From: Tissierella sp. MB52-C2
GTDB lineage: Bacteria > Bacillota > Clostridia > Tissierellales > Tissierellaceae
DNA length: 64,000 nucleotides
Reading direction: 5' to 3'
NCBI RefSeq assembly: GCF_030931715.1
Contig: NZ_CP133261.1
Coordinates: 2,148,643-2,212,642, forward strand
In this document: positions 16,049 to 24,500 of the stretch, piece by piece
How the letters are laid out: every line of letters starts with the position of its first letter
How positions within the stretch are numbered: the first letter of the stretch is position 1
Program-made: the position numbers and the translations under genes
Notes under the pieces: generated by a model
What the model was told of the DNA's origin: nothing
The model's database searches: none
Seen by the model: only the letters and a program-made list of their open reading frames with translations

Positions 16049-17892
16049 TTTATATAGTTATTTATTATTTCATAATCTAATTCATCTAATTCAAAATATT
16101 CTCCTATAATTTCATCTATATTTTTTTCTAAATCATATATCTTTTTCTGAATTTCTGCATCACCTTTACTTTTTAACTTCATTATCTCATTAACATTTTC
16201 GCTTATATCATCTACTATTTCCTCCATAATTATTTTTAAATCCAATATTGAATTAGGATAATAATCATAAATTCCTTTTCCCATTTTCTTAGCAAATAGT
16301 TTAAAGTAAAATTCATAAATACTTGAATTAAGTAATCCAACTAAATATTCCAGGGATATTCTATCTTTAAATTCATCTCTAACAACTAAAGAATATATGT
16401 CTGCACTATAATATAGATTATTATAATCTATTGTAAATCTATTGCTTCTAGATTTATAAGGAAATATTATTTTAGGCTGTTCAAATAAGTTTCTATCTCT
16501 ACCCCATTGTAGCTCATACCATTTTCTACTGCCTGTTTTACATTCTCTTCTCTTTTCTAGTCTTGTTTTATATTCTTTAATAAATTTTATACTTCTTGGA
16601 TAATCCCCCTCTTCTTCTATTAAGTCAGAATATATTAAGAATAGATCATTGTCTAAGGTATTATATCTCTCTATATTACTATTTTTTATCCATCTTTTAA
16701 GTAAGTCTTTTTCTATATTTTTTGACATTACTTCTTCTCCATTTAATACAAATGCCTTATCACATCCAGTTATAATTCCTTGGAAAGAGTTTGCTATATC
16801 TCCTAATCTATATCTCGTCTTTCTTTCTATTTTTTTATAGATATTTAAACTTCTTTCAGATATAAGTATCCATCTTTCTAGTTCTAAGCTATCCTGTTCT
16901 ACTTGAAAACTACTAAATAAATCAGACTCTATCTTTGATCTCAAATCCTTTAAATCATTAAATTTATACTTATCATTAATTAATTTATGTACCTTTATTT
17001 TATTACCTATTAGTCTATGTTTTTTAAATAAGTATATGGCAGTCGCAACTTTAACATCCTTAAAAATTTCAGCTCCATAGAAATCTACTATTTCAAAAAT
17101 ATCTGTATTTTCCTTTAAATACAATCGTAACTCTTTCCCCGTAGGGCTTTCCATGAAATATCTAGAAGTTATTATTCCAGATATTCCTTTAGGACTTAAA
17201 ATCTCAAGTATTCTTTGGAAAAAGCAGAAGGAAATATCTGATTTATCTTTGAACACATCCTTATATTCTTCCAATAACCATTCCTTATACTCTATACTCA
17301 ATTGTTTATGTCCAATATATGGCGGATTGCCTATGGAAATATCATATTTTTTACTCCAGAACTCCTTCAGTTGGTTATAATCCTTTGAATCTATAACATT
17401 GTTCTCCCATCTTACTAGACTATCACATTCTACAATATTTAAGTCTATTATATAGTCTATTTCTTCTTTAGATAATAAAGCCAATTTAGTTAAATCAACA
17501 GCTACCCCATCTTTATCAGCACCATAGATACAATGTTTCAGTATATGATAGTGAATATTTTCTTTCTGCCAATAATCTATTCCCTTTACTTTTACTATTT
17601 TCTCATACTTTTCTATGGTGTATATATTATCTTTATATTTATCTCGTATTTCCTCTAGTTTTAGTAAAAATTTTTCCTTTAAAATATCATAAGAGGCAGT
17701 CAAAAAATATCCTGCACCACAAGAAATATCTATTATACTAATAAAAGGATTTTGAATTATATCTACTTTTTCAACTGTATTTTCCAATATATATTTAATA
17801 ACAAAATTTGGTGTATAATATTGCCCTATTGATTTTCTAATTTCATTATCTGTATTTTGTTGGTAAATCTCACCTAATATATTATCTCCCAT
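16042..17892 (-). CDS. solitary Eco57I-like N6-adenine DNA methyltransferase
   Basis: An adenine-specific DNA methyltransferase with fused specificity domain. S-adenosylmethionine motif I is DISCGAGYF (about residue 55), the catalytic motif IV is NPPYIG (about residue 190), and the C-terminal part from about 330 resembles TaqI/Eco57I-type target recognition (SFQGIITGCDKAFVL, then a region ending in charged coiled segments). It begins at once with QYYTPNFVIKYILE, so there is no N-terminal PD-(D/E)XK nuclease and no separate restriction gene beside it. The frame can open at 17913, but the ATG at 17892 has GAGGTGG five bases ahead. It is likely an orphan methylase; it may protect against restriction or act in gene control. 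It is not part of the BREX operon 20 kb away. Confidence 0.85.
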   Translation of the reverse strand: MGDNILGEIYQQNTDNEIRKSIGQYYTPNFVIKYILENTVEKVDIIQNPFISIIDISCGAGYFLTASYDILKEKFLLKLEEIRDKYKDNIYTIEKYEKIVKVKGIDYWQKENIHYHILKHCIYGADKDGVAVDLTKLALLSKEEIDYIIDLNIVECDSLVRWENNVIDSKDYNQLKEFWSKKYDISIGNPPYIGHKQLSIEYKEWLLEEYKDVFKDKSDISFCFFQRILEILSPKGISGIITSRYFMESPTGKELRLYLKENTDIFEIVDFYGAEIFKDVKVATAIYLFKKHRLIGNKIKVHKLINDKYKFNDLKDLRSKIESDLFSSFQVEQDSLELERWILISERSLNIYKKIERKTRYRLGDIANSFQGIITGCDKAFVLNGEEVMSKNIEKDLLKRWIKNSNIERYNTLDNDLFLIYSDLIEEEGDYPRSIKFIKEYKTRLEKRRECKTGSRKWYELQWGRDRNLFEQPKIIFPYKSRSNRFTIDYNNLYYSADIYSLVVRDEFKDRISLEYLVGLLNSSIYEFYFKLFAKKMGKGIYDYYPNSILDLKIIMEEIVDDISENVNEIMKLKSKGDAEIQKKIYDLEKNIDEIIGEYFELDELDYEIINNYINK

Positions 17893-17972
17893 ATTCCACC
17901 TCGGTTTTCCCATCTTTTCTCACTATATTATACAAAGTTTACACTTAGTATATCAATATAAAACTAAAAAAT

Positions 17973-18013
17973 AACTTTATGAGACATATATTAAATATAT
18001 GTCTCATAAAGTT
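17973..18013. terminator. terminator-like perfect inverted repeat after the 300-residue gene
   Basis: Two 20-base arms (beginning AACTTTATGAGAC) around a single base. Position fits termination of the minus-strand gene at 18091-18993; the T-run is weak, so a DNA-site role is possible. Confidence 0.6.
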
Positions 18014-18090
18014 AAATCATTTTTGAAATTTTATTTGTTTTATTATTCAATTTAATAGCTCCTTAACAAAGCATTGCTCTTTATTACTTA

Positions 18091-18993
18091 TTATTTAACT
18101 TTATCAGGATTTTTCAGAAAAATTTCTTGCCCTGTAGAGTTTACCAATTTAAACTCTCCTGTACTACATTTGATATCTGATAAATGTGGAATATTAAAAT
18201 ATCCATCTTCATTCATGTGATATTCATTTCCTCCAATAATCCATTTAGCATCTTTTGGAACTCCATATTCAATATGGTTTCTTGAGTTGATACCATCTAT
18301 GTTATCATTAAAAGTTTTTTCATTAATTATGCCACCACTATCTTTATAAAAATATTTGTAAGTTTTATTTGCTGTTAAACCCACTTCTAAAGTTCCTGGT
18401 TTAAAACCTAACTCCTTTAGTAAATATTCAGTACTTTTTTTTGATCCATTTATATAATTCTGGTTTCTCAATAAGTCATTTATTATATCTGAAGTGTTGT
18501 CTAATACTTCATCAAAAGAATTATTTTGATCATTATAGATGTTATCAACGAATTTAATTGTTTGAAACCCTCTATTTGTTGCTCCGTAAATCCTATCTAT
18601 ACCATCATTATGACTAAATCTATAATAAGAGTTGGATTTTAAAATCAATCTGTTATCATTAACTTTTAAAGTTTCTACATTATCCAAATCTATAACTGGT
18701 GACACATCACTAATTGGTATCTCTATTATTGTACTACCACTACCAATACAAAAATTATTTGTATTGTATTCAAAAGAAACAACTTCATCTGAAAAGTCTA
18801 TCATCTTTCTGTTCTCTATCATTTTAGGTGTTATTTTTTTGAAATTAATATATTTAGTTATATTCACATTTTTATCACTCCTAATATAAGAATCTATATT
18901 CTTATTATTAGTTAGACTTAATGTGTTGTTTTTTTTACTTATATTTCCAAACAAAAAATTATTATTCTTACTAAAGAGATTATTTATATACAT
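18091..18993 (-). CDS. hypothetical protein, 300 aa
   Basis: I do not recognise this protein. It has no signal peptide or membrane segment. The N-terminal 40 residues are rich in asparagine, lysine and serine (MYINNLFSKNNNFLFGN), followed by a beta-rich region (60-150) and a C-terminal part with WIIGGNEYHMNEDGYFNIP and EFKLVNSTGQEIFLKNP, which looks like small beta modules. The opening resembles asparagine-rich starts of clostridial cell-surface or flagellar-associated hypotheticals, but that is a weak impression. Ribosome site AAGGAGAG supports the start. It precedes the solitary methyltransferase, separated by a strong inverted repeat, so the two are probably separate units in an accessory segment. 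Confidence 0.65.
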   Translation of the reverse strand: MYINNLFSKNNNFLFGNISKKNNTLSLTNNKNIDSYIRSDKNVNITKYINFKKITPKMIENRKMIDFSDEVVSFEYNTNNFCIGSGSTIIEIPISDVSPVIDLDNVETLKVNDNRLILKSNSYYRFSHNDGIDRIYGATNRGFQTIKFVDNIYNDQNNSFDEVLDNTSDIINDLLRNQNYINGSKKSTEYLLKELGFKPGTLEVGLTANKTYKYFYKDSGGIINEKTFNDNIDGINSRNHIEYGVPKDAKWIIGGNEYHMNEDGYFNIPHLSDIKCSTGEFKLVNSTGQEIFLKNPDKVK

Positions 18994-19219
18994 TTATTTC
19001 TCTCCTTAATTTTAAAATTATTTTAAAACAGGATGTACATATTTAAAGACTATAATTGAAAAAGTATAACTTTTTTTCATTAAATAATCATACTTTCTTT
19101 TAAAAAACTTATATTATAAGTACTATCGACAATATTTATGATAAATATAGTAATATTACTATATTTATATATTTTATATTATATTAGCTATACTAATCGA
19201 ACTCAATAACACTTCACAT

Positions 19220-19249
19220 AACAAAAGCATCCCTAGGGATGCTTTTGTT
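19220..19249 (-). terminator. terminator after nagA
   Basis: Perfect palindrome of 15 bases per arm, core AAGCATCCCTAGGGATGCTT, overlapping the nagA stop codon. It ends the amino sugar cluster. Confidence 0.85.
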
Positions 19250-20390
19250 AAAATACTAATTTTCCATCTAATACAACATTTTTAATATTTATATCCTTAT
19301 CAAAAATAATTAAATCAGCTTTTTTACCTATTTCAATACTTCCCAACTGGTCATCTACATTTATGGCTTTTGCAGCGTTTAAACTAGCCGTTTTTACTGA
19401 TTCATAAATAGGAATGTTTAAAAATTTTACCATATTGTATACAGCCTTTTGCATATTAAGAGTGGAACCAGCTAAACTTCCTGATTCTAGCCTTGCTGCT
19501 CCTTTTGAAACATCAACCCTTTGCCCACCTAGTTCGTATTCTCCATCTTCAAGTCCAGCTGCTCTCATGGCATCTGAAACCAATACTATTTTATCATACC
19601 CCTTCATCTTTAAGGCAATATTTACAGCTCCATCATGTAAATGGATTCTGTCATAGATTATCTCACAGTATACTCTATCATCCTCAAGGGAAGCTCCTAT
19701 GACTCCAGGCTCCCTATGACTAAAGGCTCTCATGCCATTGTATAAATGAGTAGCGACAGTTACTCCACAGTCTATGCCCTTTTTAGTCTCTTCAAAGGTT
19801 GCATTTGTATGAGCCATGGCTATTGTTATATTTCTTGCTTTTAAATATTTTATTATATCTAAGGCACCTTCCAACTCTGGAGCTATGGATACCATTTTCA
19901 TTTTATCCTTTGCTATATCTACTATTGATTTTATCTTATCTAAATCTGGAGTTTTAATATGTTCTTCTGGCTGAGCACCTTTTTTACCTAAATCAAAAAA
20001 TGGCCCTTCTAAGTGTACCCCTATAATACGGGATATATCATGTTTATTTGTATAATTATTTATATTTTCTATTGCATTCATTATATTATCATAGGAGGAA
20101 GTAATTACAGTACCTAAATAAGATGTTACACCATTGGAAATATGGTATTTCCCAATTTCATCTAAGGCTTCCTCACTACTATCCATTATATCAAATCCTT
20201 TGTTTCCATGGTTATGAATATCTATAAATCCTGGACTAAGATAATTTCCATCTCCATCAATTATTTCATGTTTTCCATTACTAAACTTTTCTTCCAAATC
20301 TATATCTACTATTTGTCCATTTTCTACTAAAACCCCGTATCCCTTTAAAACTTCATAAGGAGTAATAATATCTACGTTTTTTATTAACAT
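19248..20390 (-). CDS. nagA: N-acetylhexosamine-6-phosphate deacetylase (NagA/AgaA type)
   Basis: Removes acetate from N-acetylglucosamine-6-phosphate or N-acetylgalactosamine-6-phosphate in the cytoplasm. Amidohydrolase motifs are FIDIHNHG (metal HxH), GVHLEGPFF (glutamate ligand), MAHTNAT, THLYNGMRAFSHREPG and VSDAMRAAG with the catalytic aspartate. Length (380) is standard. In this setting (AgaS, tagatose-phosphate kinase and aldolase nearby) the galactosamine substrate is more likely than glucosamine. A terminator at 20485-20522 sits between it and pfkB, so it may need readthrough or its own promoter. Confidence 0.92.
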   Translation of the reverse strand: MLIKNVDIITPYEVLKGYGVLVENGQIVDIDLEEKFSNGKHEIIDGDGNYLSPGFIDIHNHGNKGFDIMDSSEEALDEIGKYHISNGVTSYLGTVITSSYDNIMNAIENINNYTNKHDISRIIGVHLEGPFFDLGKKGAQPEEHIKTPDLDKIKSIVDIAKDKMKMVSIAPELEGALDIIKYLKARNITIAMAHTNATFEETKKGIDCGVTVATHLYNGMRAFSHREPGVIGASLEDDRVYCEIIYDRIHLHDGAVNIALKMKGYDKIVLVSDAMRAAGLEDGEYELGGQRVDVSKGAARLESGSLAGSTLNMQKAVYNMVKFLNIPIYESVKTASLNAAKAINVDDQLGSIEIGKKADLIIFDKDINIKNVVLDGKLVF

Positions 20391-20484
20391 AAACTCGCCT
20401 CCATATAATCCTAAATAATTACCTCTAATATAACTCTTTACCTCTTTTATCTAAACTTAATCATATATCTATATAATTTTAGAT

Positions 20485-20522
20485 AAAAAATGCCTATAAC
20501 CAATTTAGCTATAAGCATTTTA
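20485..20522 (-). terminator. hairpin between the PfkB kinase gene and nagA
   Basis: Minus-strand stem AAAATGCTTATA / TATAGGCATTTT with a T-run after it. It could terminate or attenuate transcription before nagA. Confidence 0.65.
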
Positions 20523-20545
20523 ACTTGTATTTTGTATAATTATAA

Positions 20546-21478
20546 TTATATTTTTATTTTTTCAATTTTTATCCTATTGATTAACTTATCTACATTGTCT
20601 AAGTCTACCTTACCTGTTTCCAACTCCATGGCATTTGCAGTTCCACAGGCAGAAGATAATCTTAACATACTTTCAAAATCATATCCCCTCAATAAGGATA
20701 CTGCAAATCCTGCAACCATAGAATCTCCAGATCCTACAGTATTCATAACCTCCACCTTGGGAATATCTACTCTATACATATATTCATTATTAAATACTAA
20801 TGCTCCCTTATCTCCTAATGATATACATATTACTTCTATGCCATTTTCAATAAAACCCTTTACTCCCCTAATAATATCTTCTTCAGAGTTAATATTTCTG
20901 CCTATGAGTTTACTTAGCTCCTCTTTATTAGGTTTTATTAAATATGGTCTTTCCATTATACCTTTTGCTAAATGCTCACCACTGGTATCTAAAATAAATT
21001 TTTTCTCTTTTTTATTGGCTCTTTTTATTAGTTCATTATATATATCTACTGGTAATCCATTAGGCAAACTTCCAGATGCACATATTATATTATATTTATC
21101 CAATAGACTATCATATAGCTGGTAGAACTTATTTAATTCTTCTTCATCTATAGTAGGGCCAGATTCAAGTATTTCTGTATTACTTCCATCACTTGATGCT
21201 ATATTAATACAAGACCTAGTCTCTCCATTAATAAATATAAAATCATTTTCTATATTGATTTTAGCCAGTTTATCTATTATATATGTTCCATTTCTGCCAC
21301 CTAAAAATCCTGTAGCTAAAACTGGATCTCCAAAGGTATTTATTACCTTAGTAACATTGATACCTTTTCCACCAGCTGTATATTGATATTCATTAGTTCT
21401 AAATATTTTTCCTTTTTCAAAATCCTTTACATCATATCTTCTATCAATAGAAGGATTTAAAGTAATAGTTAAAATCAA
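20546..21478 (-). CDS. PfkB-family hexose phosphate kinase (tagatose-6-phosphate / fructose-1-phosphate kinase)
   Basis: Ribokinase-fold sugar phosphate kinase of the LacC/FruK group. Signature 1 is GGKGINVTKVINTFG (about 37-51) and signature 2 is NTVGSGDSMVAGF with the catalytic aspartate (about 251). In this cluster the expected reaction is tagatose-6-phosphate to tagatose-1,6-bisphosphate, feeding the aldolase encoded 21 bases upstream. Sequence alone does not separate LacC from 1-phosphofructokinase, so no symbol is given. Confidence 0.9.
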   Translation of the reverse strand: MILTITLNPSIDRRYDVKDFEKGKIFRTNEYQYTAGGKGINVTKVINTFGDPVLATGFLGGRNGTYIIDKLAKINIENDFIFINGETRSCINIASSDGSNTEILESGPTIDEEELNKFYQLYDSLLDKYNIICASGSLPNGLPVDIYNELIKRANKKEKKFILDTSGEHLAKGIMERPYLIKPNKEELSKLIGRNINSEEDIIRGVKGFIENGIEVICISLGDKGALVFNNEYMYRVDIPKVEVMNTVGSGDSMVAGFAVSLLRGYDFESMLRLSSACGTANAMELETGKVDLDNVDKLINRIKIEKIKI

Positions 21479-21499
21479 CTATATTCCTCCTTATAAGTT

Positions 21500-22354
21500 T
21501 TAATATCTATTTGCACTTCCACAGACTTTTATTTTTTCCATGGCTATTTTCTTTACCATATCCTTAGCCGGAGTTAAATAATATCTTGGATCATTTGCAG
21601 ATGGATTTTCTTTAAAATATTCCTTAATAGCTTCAGCAAATGGTATTTTTAGTTCTGTTGCTATATTTACTTTACTAATTCCATTTTCTACTGCTTTTAT
21701 TACACTTTCGTGAGGTACACCAGATGCACCATGTAATACAAGAGGTATGCTTACCATACTATTGATTTTACTTAATCTTTCAAAGTCTAATTTAGGTTCA
21801 GATTTATAGACGCCATGAGCAGTTCCTATGGCAACAGCTAAGGAATCTACATTTGTCTTTTGTATAAAATCTAAGGCGATATGTGGCTCTGTAAGGGTAG
21901 TATCCTTTTCATCTATATCTCTATCATCTTCTTGTCCACCTACTAGTCCTAATTCTGCCTCTACACTAACTTCATATCTATGGGAATACTTAACTACTTC
22001 CCTTGTAATACTTATATTTTCTTCATAAGACTTTAGAGAAGCATCTATCATTACTGATTTATATCCTGCTTGAATACATTGCTTTAATAATTCTACATCT
22101 GTACAGTGATCTAAGTGTAGTGCTATGGGAATATCATATTTTTTAGCTGCTGCTCTAGCCATAGCAACTATAAATTCTAATCCAGCATATTTTACAGTTC
22201 CTGGAGTTGTGGCAATCATCAGAGGAGACCTAAGTTCATAAGCTGCTTCTATTACTCCCTTCATAGTTTCTAGATTATGAATATTAAAAGCAGGAACAGC
22301 ATATTTGTTTTTTCTCGCTTCTATTAACATTTCTCTATTTGATACAATATCCAT
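21500..22354 (-). CDS. class II tagatose/fructose-bisphosphate aldolase (KbaY/GatY type)
   Basis: Zinc-dependent aldolase that splits tagatose- or fructose-1,6-bisphosphate into dihydroxyacetone phosphate and glyceraldehyde-3-phosphate. Metal ligands lie in ALHLDHC, GTAHGVY and LHGASGVP. 284 residues is the short GatY/KbaY form rather than the longer glycolytic Fba, which agrees with tagatose bisphosphate in the galactosamine route. Ribosome site GGGAGAGG. Confidence 0.92.
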   Translation of the reverse strand: MDIVSNREMLIEARKNKYAVPAFNIHNLETMKGVIEAAYELRSPLMIATTPGTVKYAGLEFIVAMARAAAKKYDIPIALHLDHCTDVELLKQCIQAGYKSVMIDASLKSYEENISITREVVKYSHRYEVSVEAELGLVGGQEDDRDIDEKDTTLTEPHIALDFIQKTNVDSLAVAIGTAHGVYKSEPKLDFERLSKINSMVSIPLVLHGASGVPHESVIKAVENGISKVNIATELKIPFAEAIKEYFKENPSANDPRYYLTPAKDMVKKIAMEKIKVCGSANRY

Positions 22355-22379
22355 GGATTTACCTCTCCCAGTTATTAAT

Positions 22380-23477
22380 TTATTTTATTGCTAATTCCGT
22401 ATCTTTATCAAAAAAGTGTAGCTTTCTTTCGTCAAAGTATATTTTTATATCTTTATGATTTTCTATATTTATATCTGAATCTATTATTGAAATCAATTGA
22501 TATTTTCCTAATTTAATATATACATATTTCTCAGAGCCTAACATTTCAATTAATTCTACAAAACCATTTAATTCTATTTGAGTTTTTCTTGTTTCGTTAT
22601 AAATATGTTCAGGTCTTATACCTATGATTATAGCCTTATTTAAATATCCTTTATCAGCTAATCCTTTACCTACTTCTTTGGAAATATTAAGTCTAATATC
22701 ATCTATCTTAATACTATAGTTATCCCCTTCAGAGATTAATACTCCTTCCATAAAATTCATTTGAGGACTTCCTATAAACCCAGCTACAAAAACATTTGCT
22801 GGATTTTGATATACGCTTTGTGGTGTATCTACCTGTTGTATTACACCATCTTTCATTATTACAATTCTATCTCCCATGGTCATGGCTTCTGTCTGGTCAT
22901 GGGTCACATATATAAAAGTAGTCTCTAATCTTTCGTGGAGCTTTATTATTTCTGCCCTAGTTTGGACTCTAAGCTTTGCATCTAAATTAGATAGGGGCTC
23001 GTCCATAAGAAATACTTGTGGATCTCTAACAATGGCCCTTCCAAGGGCTACCCTTTGTTTTTGTCCTCCAGAAAGTGCCTTAGGTTTTCTGTCTAAATAT
23101 TCTTCAATTCCTAGTATCTTCGCTGCTTCTGTAATTCTAGCATTGATTTCATCTTTAGGATATTTTTTTAATTTAAGGGCGAAGGCCATATTATCATAAA
23201 CTGTCATATGAGGATAAAGGGCATAGTTTTGAAATACCATAGCAATATCTCTATCTTTCGGGGGAACATCATTAACTAAAGTATCTCCAATATATATTTC
23301 TCCCTTTGAAATTTCCTCAAGTCCTGCAAGCATTCTTAAAGTTGTAGATTTACCACATCCTGAAGGTCCTACGAATACTACAAATTCCTTATCTTTAACT
23401 TCTAAGTTAAATTCCTTAACAGCTTCTACATCTCCTGGATATATCTTATATACATTTTTAAAAACTAATCCTGCCAT
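22380..23477 (-). CDS. sugar ABC transporter ATPase (MsmK/UgpC family)
   Basis: Energises the importer whose permeases are encoded at 25790-27590. Walker A GPSGCGKST (37-45), Q loop, signature LSGGQKQRVALGRAI, Walker B VFLMDEPLSNLDAKLR and a C-terminal MOI/TOBE regulatory domain from about 240 to 365. This family often serves several sugar importers, but location inside the cluster argues for a dedicated role. Confidence 0.95.
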   Translation of the reverse strand: MAGLVFKNVYKIYPGDVEAVKEFNLEVKDKEFVVFVGPSGCGKSTTLRMLAGLEEISKGEIYIGDTLVNDVPPKDRDIAMVFQNYALYPHMTVYDNMAFALKLKKYPKDEINARITEAAKILGIEEYLDRKPKALSGGQKQRVALGRAIVRDPQVFLMDEPLSNLDAKLRVQTRAEIIKLHERLETTFIYVTHDQTEAMTMGDRIVIMKDGVIQQVDTPQSVYQNPANVFVAGFIGSPQMNFMEGVLISEGDNYSIKIDDIRLNISKEVGKGLADKGYLNKAIIIGIRPEHIYNETRKTQIELNGFVELIEMLGSEKYVYIKLGKYQLISIIDSDINIENHKDIKIYFDERKLHFFDKDTELAIK

Positions 23478-23505
23478 TCTTATCCACCCTTCTCAATATC
23501 TTAGG

Positions 23506-24492
23506 TTAAATCTTCCATTTTATTTCTTCTTCTTTTAAGGTAACTACTACAGATTCTTCATACTTATTTGAATCTATCATCTTTGCATATAATGCTGCAC
23601 CAGTTATTGGCTGCAAAATAGGTTTCATTAATTTAACCTTTCCATGTTCCTCTAAGTATTTTTTTAAAGGTTCTAATACAAAACTATCTGCATTAAATAC
23701 ACCACCTGAATAGGAAATGAGTATTTCCTCATCCTGTAGATTTAACTGATTGATTACAGATTTTATAGTAAGGTAGTGTTCAAAAGCTGCTTCTTCAAAG
23801 ACCTTAATAGCTTCATTATCATTTTCTAAGGCAGCCTTATATATTATCTTTGAAAATTTTGCAATTTCATCTCTTTTCATAGATAGCTTAGTAATAACAA
23901 TATCTATTAGGTCAAAATCATTTTCTATATCTAATTCTTCTCTTAATATATTATAAAGAGGAGTCTTACTAATTCTCCCATCAGATTCCTTACTAAATAT
24001 TTCTATGGTTTTTTTTCCTATCCAATAAGCTGATCCCTCATCACCACAGAAGTGTCCCCATCCACCTGCTCTAGTAGAATGTCCTTCTTTATCCATTCCA
24101 AATGCAATAGTACCTGTACCTGCGACCATATTTATTCCAGCCTTACAAGCCAATGATCCTGCCCAAGCAGCGACTGCATCATTGTCACAAGTAAATGGAA
24201 CATCATTTAGCATCTCTTTTATAATGTTTAATAGTAGAGGAATATCCTTTTTAATTTCACCAAAGCCAGGAATTCCTAAAAATGCATAATTGATTTCTTC
24301 AATAGATATTTTAGCTTCATTACAAATATCTTTTATCCCTTCTCTTATTACATTTTCAAAGTTCTTAAGTGATGATTGCTTATAGTGGCAAGTCGGCTTT
24401 ATATTATAGGCTAATATCTTGCCCTTATCATTTATTAAGACAAATGCAGTTTTGGTTCCTCCACCATCAACTCCTAAATATAACAAGTCCAA
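23506..24492 (-). CDS. BadF/BadG-type N-acetylhexosamine kinase
   Basis: An actin-like (ASKHA) sugar kinase with the phosphate-binding loop GVDGGGTKT (7-15), a second loop AGTGTIAFG and HFCGDEGSAYWIG, as in eukaryote-like N-acetylglucosamine kinases. It would phosphorylate the sugar delivered by the ABC importer, giving the 6-phosphate for NagA; this step is needed since no PTS is present. Start is a TTG behind GGGGG. It ends 28 bases before the ATPase gene and begins 8 bases after the oxidoreductase gene. Confidence 0.85.
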   Translation of the reverse strand: MDLLYLGVDGGGTKTAFVLINDKGKILAYNIKPTCHYKQSSLKNFENVIREGIKDICNEAKISIEEINYAFLGIPGFGEIKKDIPLLLNIIKEMLNDVPFTCDNDAVAAWAGSLACKAGINMVAGTGTIAFGMDKEGHSTRAGGWGHFCGDEGSAYWIGKKTIEIFSKESDGRISKTPLYNILREELDIENDFDLIDIVITKLSMKRDEIAKFSKIIYKAALENDNEAIKVFEEAAFEHYLTIKSVINQLNLQDEEILISYSGGVFNADSFVLEPLKKYLEEHGKVKLMKPILQPITGAALYAKMIDSNKYEESVVVTLKEEEIKWKI

Positions 24493-24500
24493 ACCCCCAA

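Noticed and set aside
16042-17892. Methyltransferase as a second PglX of the BREX system
   Set aside because: It is half the length of PglX, has Eco57I-like specificity features, and is 20 kb from the BREX operon with unrelated genes between.
20490-21125. Plus-strand open frame opposite the PfkB kinase gene
   Set aside because: Fully antisense to a protein with clear kinase signatures; leucine/serine-rich composition and no ribosome site.
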